A stretch of 64,000 nt of DNA from Melioribacteraceae bacterium (GCA_019638015.1 JAHBUP010000001.1:2140424-2204423); one strand, 5' to 3'. Positions 53,535-62,364 are shown, counted from the first letter of the stretch. Notes: a model not told the origin generated them from the letters alone. A program made the numbers and translations.

Positions 53535-54110
53535 TTACTCAATAATAAATTTGTAAAGAAGATAACCAAAGTTTATTTGCAGCAAACCGAAAGCAATTCC
53601 GCTGTACAAATCATAACGATTAACTTCGTTTAGTGTAGAGTTATCTTTATTAATTAAATATGATTCATATTTTTTATCCCCTTTAATTTTGAAATACGCC
53701 GCGGATCCTCCCAATAATACAGCGCTCCCAAGTAATATTTTAAAAGTAATCGATTTGAAAAAATCATCACTCATATCAGTATGTGCTAAATTTATTTTTT
53801 CAATATTAATATTGCCCTTGTGTAGAATATTATTCGGATTACCAATAACTTTTGATGAATCTTGGGCGTACAATTTCAGCCAATCAGCATTATTCCATAA
53901 CAGATTAATATCTTTAATAATGACTTTATTACTGTCACAATGTTCACGAGTTCGGAGTGAATCCGGGAGAATTGAATGTGTGTTATGAGTGAGAATAGAA
54001 TGATCACTATTATTCACACCCACATTATTATGATCACTCACAAAAGCACTAAGCAGAGTAAATGGGAGTAGACTCAGAATTAAAATATTAATGAACTTTT
54101 TTAAATGCAT
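53535..54110 (-). CDS. Unrecognised exported protein, last gene of the envelope module
   Basis: 191 residues: signal peptide (about 1-22), an unusual His/Asn/Ser-rich stretch (about 25-60, several HN and SD repeats), a middle domain, and two hydrophobic segments at the C-terminus (about 126-143 and 168-188). No family is recognised; the end (KYESYLINKDNSTLNEVNRYDLYSGIAFG) loosely recalls other small Bacteroidota envelope proteins. It overlaps the PQQ-propeller gene by 23 bases and is convergent with polA with no gap at all. Confidence 0.6.
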   Translation of the reverse strand: MHLKKFINILILSLLPFTLLSAFVSDHNNVGVNNSDHSILTHNTHSILPDSLRTREHCDSNKVIIKDINLLWNNADWLKLYAQDSSKVIGNPNNILHKGNINIEKINLAHTDMSDDFFKSITFKILLGSAVLLGGSAAYFKIKGDKKYESYLINKDNSTLNEVNRYDLYSGIAFGLLQINFGYLLYKFIIE

Positions 54111-55287
54111 GAATTAACCCTCGGTCCGAACCTATATATAAAATATTATCGTAAAAAATAGGCGTTGTTTTTAGTCTTCTTTCAAATGATATTTCATTTA
54201 CAATTGCGCCAGTTCTTTTACTTATCAACAAAAATTTTTTATTAACGAAAGGAACAACAATGTTATCAGCAAATATTAATGGAGATGACGAAGCCATACC
54301 TCCAGTTTTGATTGAGTAATTTAGTGCTCCATTTAGTCTGTTTATGGAATAGATGTCCCCCGCCAGATTTGAAGATATTACTAATGAATCATTCACCGCG
54401 ATACTATTAATGATTTTAGAACCGGTTTCTACTTTCCAAATAATTTCTAGATTAGTGTTGAGGCAATAAACAAACCCCCTGTTATCTCCCAAGTATATAT
54501 TTTCACTATTCATTGTTAACTTGCATTCTATTGGATTGAGGAATGATTTCTTATCAACAACAATACCGGTTGATAAATCAATCTTGATAATTTCATTACT
54601 CGAATTCCCCACGTATATAAATTTATCATCAGATACCGGGGATGAATAAGTTGCTTTTTTCAAATTTGTCTTCCAAATAACAGTTCCGGCATAATTAATT
54701 TTTAGTACTTCACCTAATGTTGTAATAACTACCACACCTTCATCATATTTAAGAAGCTCTGCATTCACTTTGCCATTAATTATTGTTTCGTTGAGAATTC
54801 TGCCAGATAGATAATCATAAATAATCAAAGTAGAATATTTTTCATCGAGATTATTAATTACGCAAATTATACGAAAGTTATTAACTGCCGGTGTAATTTC
54901 TAAAGCTCCATCAAACTTTTTATAACCATATTGAACTCCACTTTTTCGGTCAAACGCATAAAGTCTGCCCGAAAGATCTCCCACAAAAAGAATATCATTA
55001 TAAATAACTGGTGAGGAATAATTCTGACTTCCATTAGTTTCTGCTGTCCAAAGAAGAGTTAATGAATCTCCTATTTGTGATTCGTAATTAAATTTTCGTT
55101 CGTTATTGAGGCCATACATATAAACGCCATCAGAATTTGAGATCATATTCTTAAATTGAATAGTATTTGTGCATCCATATAAAAGCCAGGCAATAACAAT
55201 AACTGAAATCAATCTTCTGATGATGAAAATTAACACACCATATTTTTTTATAAAATTGAATATTTTACTCATAATTAAAAATCCCAC
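54088..55287 (-). CDS. PQQ-type beta-propeller lipoprotein, BamB-like
   Basis: 399 residues (or 394 from Met6). After an arginine pair, a hydrophobic stretch ends LLYGC (Cys39), a lipobox, so a lipid anchor is likely. The rest is repeats of the PQQ propeller type: NYSSPVIYNDILFVGDLSGRLYAFDRKSG, TYSSPVSDDKFIYVGNSSNEIIKID and further blades with GxxYxL/I patterns, about seven or eight in all. BamB has this design and works with BamA in outer-membrane protein insertion. Here the next gene upstream encodes an Omp85-like barrel, with a 13-base overlap. Similarity to BamB is structural inference. Confidence 0.8.
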   Translation of the reverse strand: MGFLIMSKIFNFIKKYGVLIFIIRRLISVIVIAWLLYGCTNTIQFKNMISNSDGVYMYGLNNERKFNYESQIGDSLTLLWTAETNGSQNYSSPVIYNDILFVGDLSGRLYAFDRKSGVQYGYKKFDGALEITPAVNNFRIICVINNLDEKYSTLIIYDYLSGRILNETIINGKVNAELLKYDEGVVVITTLGEVLKINYAGTVIWKTNLKKATYSSPVSDDKFIYVGNSSNEIIKIDLSTGIVVDKKSFLNPIECKLTMNSENIYLGDNRGFVYCLNTNLEIIWKVETGSKIINSIAVNDSLVISSNLAGDIYSINRLNGALNYSIKTGGMASSSPLIFADNIVVPFVNKKFLLISKRTGAIVNEISFERRLKTTPIFYDNILYIGSDRGLIHAFKKVH

Positions 55288-58085
55288 CCAAAAAAGAATT
55301 GGTAGTAAAACCCATTTTGAAATTGTGTGAAATTATTTTCAATCTTTTTCCCGATATCATATCGCAATCCAATAGCGTTAAACAAATTTAATCTTACACC
55401 AAATCCCATACTGCCAATAGTTTGCCGGTATTTTGTATCCCACGCAGAGCCAGCATCAAAATATGCCGCGCCGCGAATATTGAAAAATCCCAGTCCAAAG
55501 AATGGGAAATTCACAGTAAATTGATCAATGAGAGGAAATCTTAATTCAATTGAAGAGAGCCAAAGTTTTTGACCTCTAATACTGAAGCGAGGCCATCCTC
55601 TTAAATCCCAGCTTCCACCGGCAAAATATCTTCTTGATTCCTTTCCATCGTTAATAAAGATGGCCCCCCTTGCTGCTAATGTTGAGCGAAGTGAGAGCCG
55701 AAAATATTTTCTATAATCAACTATGAATGAATAATAATTTACATTACTATATTTTACATCACTGGTATATCCCAATAGTACTCTAAATCGGGATCCATCG
55801 ATTGGTCCAGTTGCGTACCAGATAGCGTTATCATGAACAAATGAAAGTGAATTGGAAACTAATAATGATTTTCTTGTAAGAAATCCTTCAATTATAGATT
55901 TATCTGAATTAGCGATACTAAAATCCGCTTCTATTCTTTGAAATTGTGAAAAAGGAAAATAAAGAGAGAAAAATCCTCCAAAAACCCGTTCATAAAAAAA
56001 TTCATTGGATTCACGAATATCATATCTTCTTCCCGAATAATTAAAAACACCGTAACCATAGTTTGTTCTGTCTTTTAAACTAATGCGTGATATGGCGATA
56101 TTAAAATTTTTCATTATTTCACTCTGCACTTCAGCAGTATTGAATACGTAAAGCATATATCTATCATCACCGAGTAAATCACTCAAAGATAAAAACGCTC
56201 CTCCCCTTGATCCATAAACCGGGTCTGTAATAAACTGACTTACAGCATAATCAAGAGTATATTCTTTTTCATACTCCAAGCGATGTGATTCTGATTTGAG
56301 AACTATTCTTTTTTCCTCCCATTTTTTTCCGATATTCGAAAAATCGAAAGCTATGAACTTATCAGTTTGATTATGAGATTCTAAATTGATTATGTAGAAT
56401 TGAAATGAAAATTTTTCGAAGGCCGATGTAACTATTGTTTTATCGTCAATAAAAGAGAAACCATAAACACTGGTTAGAAAACTTGTAACTTTATGCATTC
56501 CCTGAGACGGCGTTCCGTTGTAGGGAATTTTATAAATATTAAAAGCACCATCATAATCAGCTGTGAAGTACAATTCATTATTGTTTTTTGATAATTTAGG
56601 GGTAGAAAGATTAGCGTTTACGTTCGTTAGGTATCTAAGTGTTTGCGAAGTTATATCTAGTTCAAAGAGATTATACTTTTTTGCGAATAAGCCATCTGTC
56701 CTATCCGATGAAAATATAATTTTGTCATTACCGAAGAATATCGGGAAGTTATCATCGTAATAATCGTTTGTTAGTCTTACCAATTCTTTAGAATTAAAAT
56801 CATAATAGTAAATATCGCTGAACCCTTTTGAATCTGTAGCCGAAAATAATAATCTTGAATTATCGCTGGAAAAACTTGGAGATTTTATTCTTATGATTGA
56901 GCTGTACCTCAAAGTATTAATTATTTCTTCATCTTTAATTGAATATAAATGAATTACATCTTTCCCTTCAACTTTTGTAATAAATGCAGCGATGCCATCA
57001 TTTGAAAGAGCTAAAGAGGTTTCTAATGGATGGAACGATTCAAATTCCTTCTCCCTCTCCCCCTCAATAATAATTTCTGCGTTGGCGTAATCATCCGTGT
57101 AGTTTAAATTAAGTCTCATCAATGAGGTATAGCCGGTATGATTCCCAATAAAATAAACCCATTTTTGATTATTCACTTCATAAACGGTGGGAGAATAATT
57201 ATAACCGAAATTGGTAATTTTTTTTGAACCTACTGTATGTGGAAGCCGATCTGAATATAAAGGGAAATATTGTTTTCTAATTTCATAGATCCATCTTTCA
57301 TCAATTTTTTCTATCGAGTCATCGAGTACAAATTCAAGCAATTCATTAAACTTTTTGAATTTCCAGAAATTATTTAGAATGGCTAATATTTTATCTTCGC
57401 CATAATAATCACTAACAAACTCCAGAAATTTTTGCCCCTCTTTATACATCAAATAAGAACCATAGATTGATTCAATATTCGAAAGAGGTGCAAATATTCC
57501 ATTGAGAACAGCATCACGCATAATCATTTCTGATTGTGTATCCCAGCTGGTGGACCAATATTCAGCGAGTCCTTCAACAAACCAGAGTGGAGGCAATCTT
57601 TCAGCAGAAGATCTATAATCGCTAATTTGTGTTAATAATTTTGTAACCATAAAAACATGAACCAGTTCATGCCTTATAACATGTCTAAATTTTTCAACAG
57701 AGCCTAAATATGGAATTACAACTCTTCCTTTTAGAAATTCAAAAAAGCCGCCAACTCCTTCAGGTATAAATCCGGATGTAATATTAGTTTGTTCAAAGTG
57801 GGTATGTGTATTGTAGAAAATAAGGGGGATTTTATGAGTTATATAATGCTGAAATTTAACTTTGTACTCATCGAATGCTTCTTCAGCAATTTGCGCTCCG
57901 ATCTCCGCGAGTTCACCAAAATCATCATAGTAATATATATTGAAATGTTCGGTATTAAGAACTTTCCACTTAAAGTTTTCGTATTGAACTTTATTCCTTC
58001 CGAAGAAAAAGAATTGTGCATTGGATGAAGTATAGAGGAGAAGCAGCAAGATAATAATTTTAAAAAGGGAATTTAACAAGTACAT
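55275..58085 (-). CDS. Metallopeptidase-like domain + TolB-like propeller + Omp85-type barrel in one exported protein
   Basis: 936 residues from Met8 of the frame (58085), which gives a clean signal peptide ending SNAQ; ATG 58097 and TTG 58106 are alternatives. Residues about 40-260: gluzincin-like domain with RHELVHVF (HEXXH at about 139-143) and WFVEGLAEYWS about 28 residues later, matching peptidase MA-like proteins. About 290-570: repeats of the TolB/PD40 propeller type (SPSFSSDNSRLLFSATDSKG, FSSDRTDG). About 610-936: beta-barrel with LRGW (about 828) in the place of the Omp85 VRGF motif, IELRFPL, and a terminal FFFGWDF. No POTRA repeats are visible. Function unknown. Confidence 0.82.
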   Translation of the reverse strand: MYLLNSLFKIIILLLLLYTSSNAQFFFFGRNKVQYENFKWKVLNTEHFNIYYYDDFGELAEIGAQIAEEAFDEYKVKFQHYITHKIPLIFYNTHTHFEQTNITSGFIPEGVGGFFEFLKGRVVIPYLGSVEKFRHVIRHELVHVFMVTKLLTQISDYRSSAERLPPLWFVEGLAEYWSTSWDTQSEMIMRDAVLNGIFAPLSNIESIYGSYLMYKEGQKFLEFVSDYYGEDKILAILNNFWKFKKFNELLEFVLDDSIEKIDERWIYEIRKQYFPLYSDRLPHTVGSKKITNFGYNYSPTVYEVNNQKWVYFIGNHTGYTSLMRLNLNYTDDYANAEIIIEGEREKEFESFHPLETSLALSNDGIAAFITKVEGKDVIHLYSIKDEEIINTLRYSSIIRIKSPSFSSDNSRLLFSATDSKGFSDIYYYDFNSKELVRLTNDYYDDNFPIFFGNDKIIFSSDRTDGLFAKKYNLFELDITSQTLRYLTNVNANLSTPKLSKNNNELYFTADYDGAFNIYKIPYNGTPSQGMHKVTSFLTSVYGFSFIDDKTIVTSAFEKFSFQFYIINLESHNQTDKFIAFDFSNIGKKWEEKRIVLKSESHRLEYEKEYTLDYAVSQFITDPVYGSRGGAFLSLSDLLGDDRYMLYVFNTAEVQSEIMKNFNIAISRISLKDRTNYGYGVFNYSGRRYDIRESNEFFYERVFGGFFSLYFPFSQFQRIEADFSIANSDKSIIEGFLTRKSLLVSNSLSFVHDNAIWYATGPIDGSRFRVLLGYTSDVKYSNVNYYSFIVDYRKYFRLSLRSTLAARGAIFINDGKESRRYFAGGSWDLRGWPRFSIRGQKLWLSSIELRFPLIDQFTVNFPFFGLGFFNIRGAAYFDAGSAWDTKYRQTIGSMGFGVRLNLFNAIGLRYDIGKKIENNFTQFQNGFYYQFFFGWDF

Positions 58086-58120
58086 TCCTTCAGGCATCTG
58101 AGTCAATTATTTCAAAATTG

Positions 58121-58137
58121 AAAAGGCACTGCCTTTT
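58121..58137 (-). terminator. Short hairpin between ptsI and the barrel gene
   Basis: AAAAGGC pairs with GCCTTTT around a tiny loop. On the minus strand it is followed only by CAATTTTG, so as a terminator for ptsI it is weak. It lies downstream of the promoter-like site 58150-58180 and might instead be in the barrel gene leader. Confidence 0.4.
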
Positions 58138-58149
58138 AATTTTTTGCTA

Positions 58150-58180
58150 TAAAGATAACTCTAAGAATATAAAGTACAAG
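58150..58180 (-). promoter_or_regulatory. Putative promoter of the envelope module
   Basis: On the minus strand CTTG, 19 bases, TATCTTTA: one mismatch in each box of the Bacteroidota layout. It lies 65 bases before the chosen start of the barrel gene and 41 bases after ptsI ends. Confidence 0.4.
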
Positions 58181-58220
58181 GTAAAAAAGATTATACAACG
58201 AAGCGAAAATCTTAATTGAT

Positions 58221-59969
58221 TTAATAGAGACTTTTAATTTGGTCTTGTAACTCTTGATTAAAAAACTTATGAAGTAAACTATTGATTTCTTTTTCTGTAT
58301 TGAGATTTAAACAATCATTGGCAAGTTTTTCGGCGTCATTAAATGACATTGTTCTAATCAGCTTTTTTAATATTGGAATAGCCGATGGCGAAACGCTGAA
58401 AGATTCGAGACCCAAGCCAATTAATAATGGAAGAGCAAATGGATCGGCAGCCATTTCACCGCACATACTAACATCCCTTCCCTTTTTCTTACACTCTTTA
58501 ATAATATTATTAAGTGTACGAACAACCGCCGGGTTAAATTCTTGGTAAATCCCCGATACAATATCATTCCCCCTATCCACCGCCAGCAAATATTGAATTA
58601 AATCGTTCGTACCAATGCTAACAAAATCACATTCGTCTGCAAATTCACTTATCATTACAGCAGCGGAGGGTATTTCAATCATTACACCAATTCCAAGATG
58701 TTTGTCATACGGGATGCCCTCTTTCGATAATTCCTTCATACATTCAGCAACAATTTTCTTTGTTTCTCTGATTTCAACAATTGACGCCACCATGGGAATC
58801 ATAATCTTAACATTTTTATGAGCGCTTGCTCGGAGAATTGCTCTAATCTGAGTTTTAAAGAGATCTTTGCTATCTAGTAAAAGTCTTACACCACGCCAGC
58901 CAAGAAATGGATTCGGTTCTTTCAAATCCACAGGAAGCACTTTGTCGCCCCCGATATCAAACGCGCGAATAATTACAGTATCTGGATAAATTCTTTCAGA
59001 AATATCTTTATATAATTTGTACTGCGTTTGTTCATCGGGGAACACATCGTTGCCTTCAAATAGCTGTTCTGTTCTAACAAGTCCAATTCCCTTTGCACAA
59101 TTATTAATTATAAAATCAAGTTCATCAGTTAAATCTAAATTACCCAGAAGTTGAATTTCTTTTCCATCTATAGTTGTTGAGGGAAGAGTCTTTAATTTAT
59201 CAAGTTCCTTATCATATTTTTGTAATTTTTCAACTTTCTTGCTGTACTCAGTTAATTGCTTTTCATCAGGATTTATTATTACTTCCCCTTTATAACCATC
59301 AACAATAATAGTATCGCCATCTTTAATTCTATTTGTTGCGTCGTGTAATCCGAGTACTGCAGGAATATTTAATGAACGGGCAACAATAGCCGCATGAGAA
59401 GTTAAACCGCCAAAATCGGTTACATAACCCCTTACACTGTCGCGAGAGAATAAAACAGTATCAGATGGAGAAATAGTACCGGTAACAATAACAGCATCTG
59501 TAATTACTCGTGATTTCCACTTTTTCTTTTTAATGTTTTTGATAATTCTATTTTTGATATCTTCAATATCATGCGATCTCTCTTTCATATAAGCTTCATT
59601 AGAGAGATTAAGTAAATCTATATATTTTGAGATTTCATCATGAACAATATACTCGGGAGTTCTCATTTCCGACTTAATTCTTGATTTAATATTATCGAAA
59701 AGAATTGGATCATCGAGAATCATAATCTGAGCTTCAAAAATTGCGGCTCTCTTTTCTCCAAGTTTATCAACAGCTAGAGAAAATATTTTATTTAATTCTT
59801 TTTTTGATTGTTGAACTGCGGTTTCGAGGTTTTTACAGGCTTCTTCTATATCTGTAATTTTTTCGTCATTAATAGTTTCTTTTTCTTTTTGATAAATGAA
59901 TGCTTGAGTAATAATTATACCCGGAGCGGCAGCAATGCCTTTAAGGATATTTGTCTGCTCAGTTTTCAT
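58221..59969 (-). CDS. ptsI: PTS enzyme I (phosphoenolpyruvate-protein phosphotransferase)
   Basis: 582 residues from the ATG at 59969, two bases after the ptsH stop; an in-frame TTG at 59975 is less likely. The N-terminal HPr-binding domain carries the phospho-His in GGLTSHAAIVARS (about 192). The PEP-binding TIM barrel shows GIGLVRTEQLF, IRAFDIGGDKVLP, FLGWRGVRLLL, MIPMV, GIMIEIPSA-like (IGVMIEIPSAAVM), SIGTNDLIQYLLAVDR and SMCGEMAADP. It passes phosphate from PEP to HPr. No sugar-specific EII is in the window. Confidence 0.95.
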   Translation of the reverse strand: MKTEQTNILKGIAAAPGIIITQAFIYQKEKETINDEKITDIEEACKNLETAVQQSKKELNKIFSLAVDKLGEKRAAIFEAQIMILDDPILFDNIKSRIKSEMRTPEYIVHDEISKYIDLLNLSNEAYMKERSHDIEDIKNRIIKNIKKKKWKSRVITDAVIVTGTISPSDTVLFSRDSVRGYVTDFGGLTSHAAIVARSLNIPAVLGLHDATNRIKDGDTIIVDGYKGEVIINPDEKQLTEYSKKVEKLQKYDKELDKLKTLPSTTIDGKEIQLLGNLDLTDELDFIINNCAKGIGLVRTEQLFEGNDVFPDEQTQYKLYKDISERIYPDTVIIRAFDIGGDKVLPVDLKEPNPFLGWRGVRLLLDSKDLFKTQIRAILRASAHKNVKIMIPMVASIVEIRETKKIVAECMKELSKEGIPYDKHLGIGVMIEIPSAAVMISEFADECDFVSIGTNDLIQYLLAVDRGNDIVSGIYQEFNPAVVRTLNNIIKECKKKGRDVSMCGEMAADPFALPLLIGLGLESFSVSPSAIPILKKLIRTMSFNDAEKLANDCLNLNTEKEINSLLHKFFNQELQDQIKSLY

Positions 59970-59971
59970 AC

Positions 59972-60238
59972 TCAAAGTTCGTCAAATCCTCTATTAAAAT
60001 AATCAATAATTTCTGCTGATGCCTGTTCTTCATCTTCACCATCAAATATTAGAGTAATATCGGAACCTTTTTCCGCGGCTAAAGTCATTACTCCAATTAT
60101 ACTTTTACCGTTAATATGAAATCCATCCTTATTAAGAAAAAATTCACATTTATATTTTGAAGCTAATTTAACTATTGTTGCCGCAGGTCTTGTATGAAGT
60201 CCCGCGTTATTAACTATTTTAATCGTTCTCTCAATCAT
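59972..60238 (-). CDS. ptsH: HPr phosphocarrier protein
   Basis: 88 residues, normal length. His15 lies in NAGLHTRPA and receives phosphate from enzyme I. Ser46 lies in NGKSIIGVMTLAA, the HPr-kinase site, and an hprK gene is at 19845. Both control points are therefore present. Its ATG overlaps the prenyl synthase stop by one base, and ptsI follows directly. Confidence 0.95.
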   Translation of the reverse strand: MIERTIKIVNNAGLHTRPAATIVKLASKYKCEFFLNKDGFHINGKSIIGVMTLAAEKGSDITLIFDGEDEEQASAEIIDYFNRGFDEL

Positions 60239-61230
60239 TATTTATTTCTTGTGATTAATGCGTTTGCTAATTCAATTAAAAGTACAATGCCCTGTTTATT
60301 TGGTAACTGATCCAAATTCTTGAGCGCTAATTTAGTGTATTTCTTGATTTCTTTCTCTGCTTCTTCAAGGATTCCCAGTTTTTGATAAAGATTTTTATAA
60401 AGAGGTATCTCTTCACGTAAGATGCCTTTATTTGCGATAACTTTCAGTAATTTTTTTTTATCAACACCTTTTGCCTTTTCAAGAGACTTGAGAAATAGAT
60501 AAGTCTTCTTACCTTCTACTAAATCACCGCCAATTTTTTTACCAAATTCCTTTTCGTCTGCAAGTAAATCCAGTAAATCGTCCTGTATCTGGAATGCCAT
60601 GCCAATATTCTTTCCATAATTTTCAAGGATACTTACAGTTTTGTTATCTGCTTTAATAATTTGAGCACCAATTGAACAACACATCTGAGCCAGAGCAGCA
60701 GTCTTTTTGTAAATCATCTCCTTGTATTCTGCAATAGTAACATTTTTCCTTAACTCAAATTCTTTATCCAAACTCTGTCCTTCGCATACCTCAATAATCC
60801 CACGTGTAAATGTCTTTGCTATTTTATTGGTATTACCATTACAATCTTTTAATAGATTTTCATAAGCAATAGCTATTAAATTATCTCCAGCCAGTATAGC
60901 GGTATTTACATCGTATTTCTTATGCAGAGTTAACCTTCCCCTTCTTTTATCAGAATTATCCATGATGTCATCATGGACTAAAGTAAAGTTATGCAGCACT
61001 TCAACAGCTAAAGCAGCATTATATACTTTTGAGAATTTTCCTCCGGCAGCTTTCGCAGAGGCGAGTACCATGAAGGGTCTAATTCTTTTTCCGCCTCCTT
61101 CAAGGATATATTTACATGGTTCATAAAGGGAGTTTGGTTTTCTTCCATTCAATAAATTGTCAAGCATCAAATCAATTTTCTTGATTTCGGAACCATACAC
61201 ATTCTTAAAATTGTTACTTAAAATCTTCAA
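60238..61230 (-). CDS. Trans-polyprenyl diphosphate synthase
   Basis: 330 residues. First aspartate-rich motif DDIMD at 87-91 with DKRRGRLTLHKKY; second motif QIQDDLLDLLAD at about 215-226 with GKKIGGDLVEGKKTYL. GGGKRIRP at 45-52 binds isopentenyl diphosphate. The two residues before the first motif region are small/bulky mixed, so chain length (C15-C20, or longer for quinone tails) is not decided by eye. It overlaps idi2 by 4 bases. Confidence 0.92.
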   Translation of the reverse strand: MKILSNNFKNVYGSEIKKIDLMLDNLLNGRKPNSLYEPCKYILEGGGKRIRPFMVLASAKAAGGKFSKVYNAALAVEVLHNFTLVHDDIMDNSDKRRGRLTLHKKYDVNTAILAGDNLIAIAYENLLKDCNGNTNKIAKTFTRGIIEVCEGQSLDKEFELRKNVTIAEYKEMIYKKTAALAQMCCSIGAQIIKADNKTVSILENYGKNIGMAFQIQDDLLDLLADEKEFGKKIGGDLVEGKKTYLFLKSLEKAKGVDKKKLLKVIANKGILREEIPLYKNLYQKLGILEEAEKEIKKYTKLALKNLDQLPNKQGIVLLIELANALITRNK

Positions 61231-62264
61231 TGCAATTCCTCACTCTTAAGAAGTTTTATTTTTTTAAGTTCCTTTAAATTACTAGCACCGGTTAAGTGCA
61301 TAATATTCTTTACATCCTTAAACCATTCATACACCAGATTTACAACTCCAACCGAATCATTCTTTACTAATTTATTCAGTATTATTCTGGCCGAAGCTGT
61401 TAAATCAGCACCAAGCGCAATAGATTTTGCAATATCAATTCCACTATTAATGCCTCCGCTAGAAACTAATGTAAAATCATATTTCTTTTTTAATTCTGAA
61501 ACTTTCCTAACACAATAAGAAGTTGGCAAGCCCCACTCTCTTAAAAAATCATTCTTTGTTTTATTCCTAAGAAGTTCAACTGCTGCCCAACTAGTTCCTC
61601 CGGAGCCGGCTACATCAATTCCAGCTACTCCAGCTTCAATTAATTTTTTTGCTGATTTTTTCGAGATACCAGAACCAACTTCCTTAATCATCACCGGAGT
61701 AGAAATTGATTTTGTCAACTTCTCAAGTTTTTTCATCAATCCACTAAAATTAGGTTCTCCTTCGGGTTGCAGAAGTTCTTGAAGAGGATTTAGGTGTATT
61801 ACAAATACATCGGCTTCAATTAATTCAATTAGAAATTTTACTTCATCAATAATTTTTGCGGATTGAACCAATTGTGCCGCGCCCAGATTTCCCAATACCG
61901 GGACTGAACCAGCATTCTGTCTAATTATTTTAAAGCTATCATGGTTATTATTGTTTTCGAGGGCCTGTCTTTGACTTCCAACTCCTATCGGAATATTTAA
62001 TTCCTTTGCTGCGATAGCTAATTTTTGATTAATATCATTAGCTTCTTTCGTCCCTCCGGTCATACATGAAATTATAAATGGAAAAGAGATTTTTTTATTA
62101 TAAAAATTAGTTCCAAGATCAATCTTTTTAATATCCACTTCCGTAGTGGCACAATGTTCAAAAACATAGTTTTCAAAACCATTAGATTTGTAATACTCAA
62201 CTTTATCACTCAAGCATAACTTGATATGTTCCGACTTCCTCTTTTCCGTGAATCTCTTATCCAT
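61227..62264 (-). CDS. fni: Isopentenyl-diphosphate delta-isomerase, type 2 (FMN-dependent)
   Basis: 345 residues. Type 2 signature: MDKRFTEKRKSEHIKLCL, FIISCMTGGT, IPIGVGSQRQAL, VIHLNPLQELLQPEGEPNFSG, VMIKEVGSGIS, GIDVAGSGGTSW and SSGGINSGIDIAKSIALGAD. It interconverts IPP and DMAPP using FMN and NADPH. It leads the operon with the prenyl synthase, ptsH and ptsI, under a promoter-like site at 62294-62326. Confidence 0.94.
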   Translation of the reverse strand: MDKRFTEKRKSEHIKLCLSDKVEYYKSNGFENYVFEHCATTEVDIKKIDLGTNFYNKKISFPFIISCMTGGTKEANDINQKLAIAAKELNIPIGVGSQRQALENNNNHDSFKIIRQNAGSVPVLGNLGAAQLVQSAKIIDEVKFLIELIEADVFVIHLNPLQELLQPEGEPNFSGLMKKLEKLTKSISTPVMIKEVGSGISKKSAKKLIEAGVAGIDVAGSGGTSWAAVELLRNKTKNDFLREWGLPTSYCVRKVSELKKKYDFTLVSSGGINSGIDIAKSIALGADLTASARIILNKLVKNDSVGVVNLVYEWFKDVKNIMHLTGASNLKELKKIKLLKSEELH

Positions 62265-62293
62265 TTACATCCGTTGAAATGATTACTAATATA

Positions 62294-62326
62294 CAAATAT
62301 TGAAACTTAATTGAGTGAGAGGCAAA
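62294..62326 (-). promoter_or_regulatory. Putative promoter of the idi2-prenyl synthase-ptsHI operon
   Basis: On the minus strand TTTG, 21 bases, AATATTTG (one mismatch). It lies 30 bases before the start codon. It faces the opposing promoter of the MFS gene only seven bases away. Confidence 0.5.
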
Positions 62327-62332
62327 AAAATA

Positions 62333-62364
62333 TTTGGATGTGTGAGTCAATTAAAATAATTTTT
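62333..62364 (+). promoter_or_regulatory. Putative promoter of the MFS transporter gene
   Basis: TTTG at 62333-62336, 20 bases, TAATTTTT at 62357-62364 (one mismatch). It lies 30 bases before the ATG. Confidence 0.5.
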
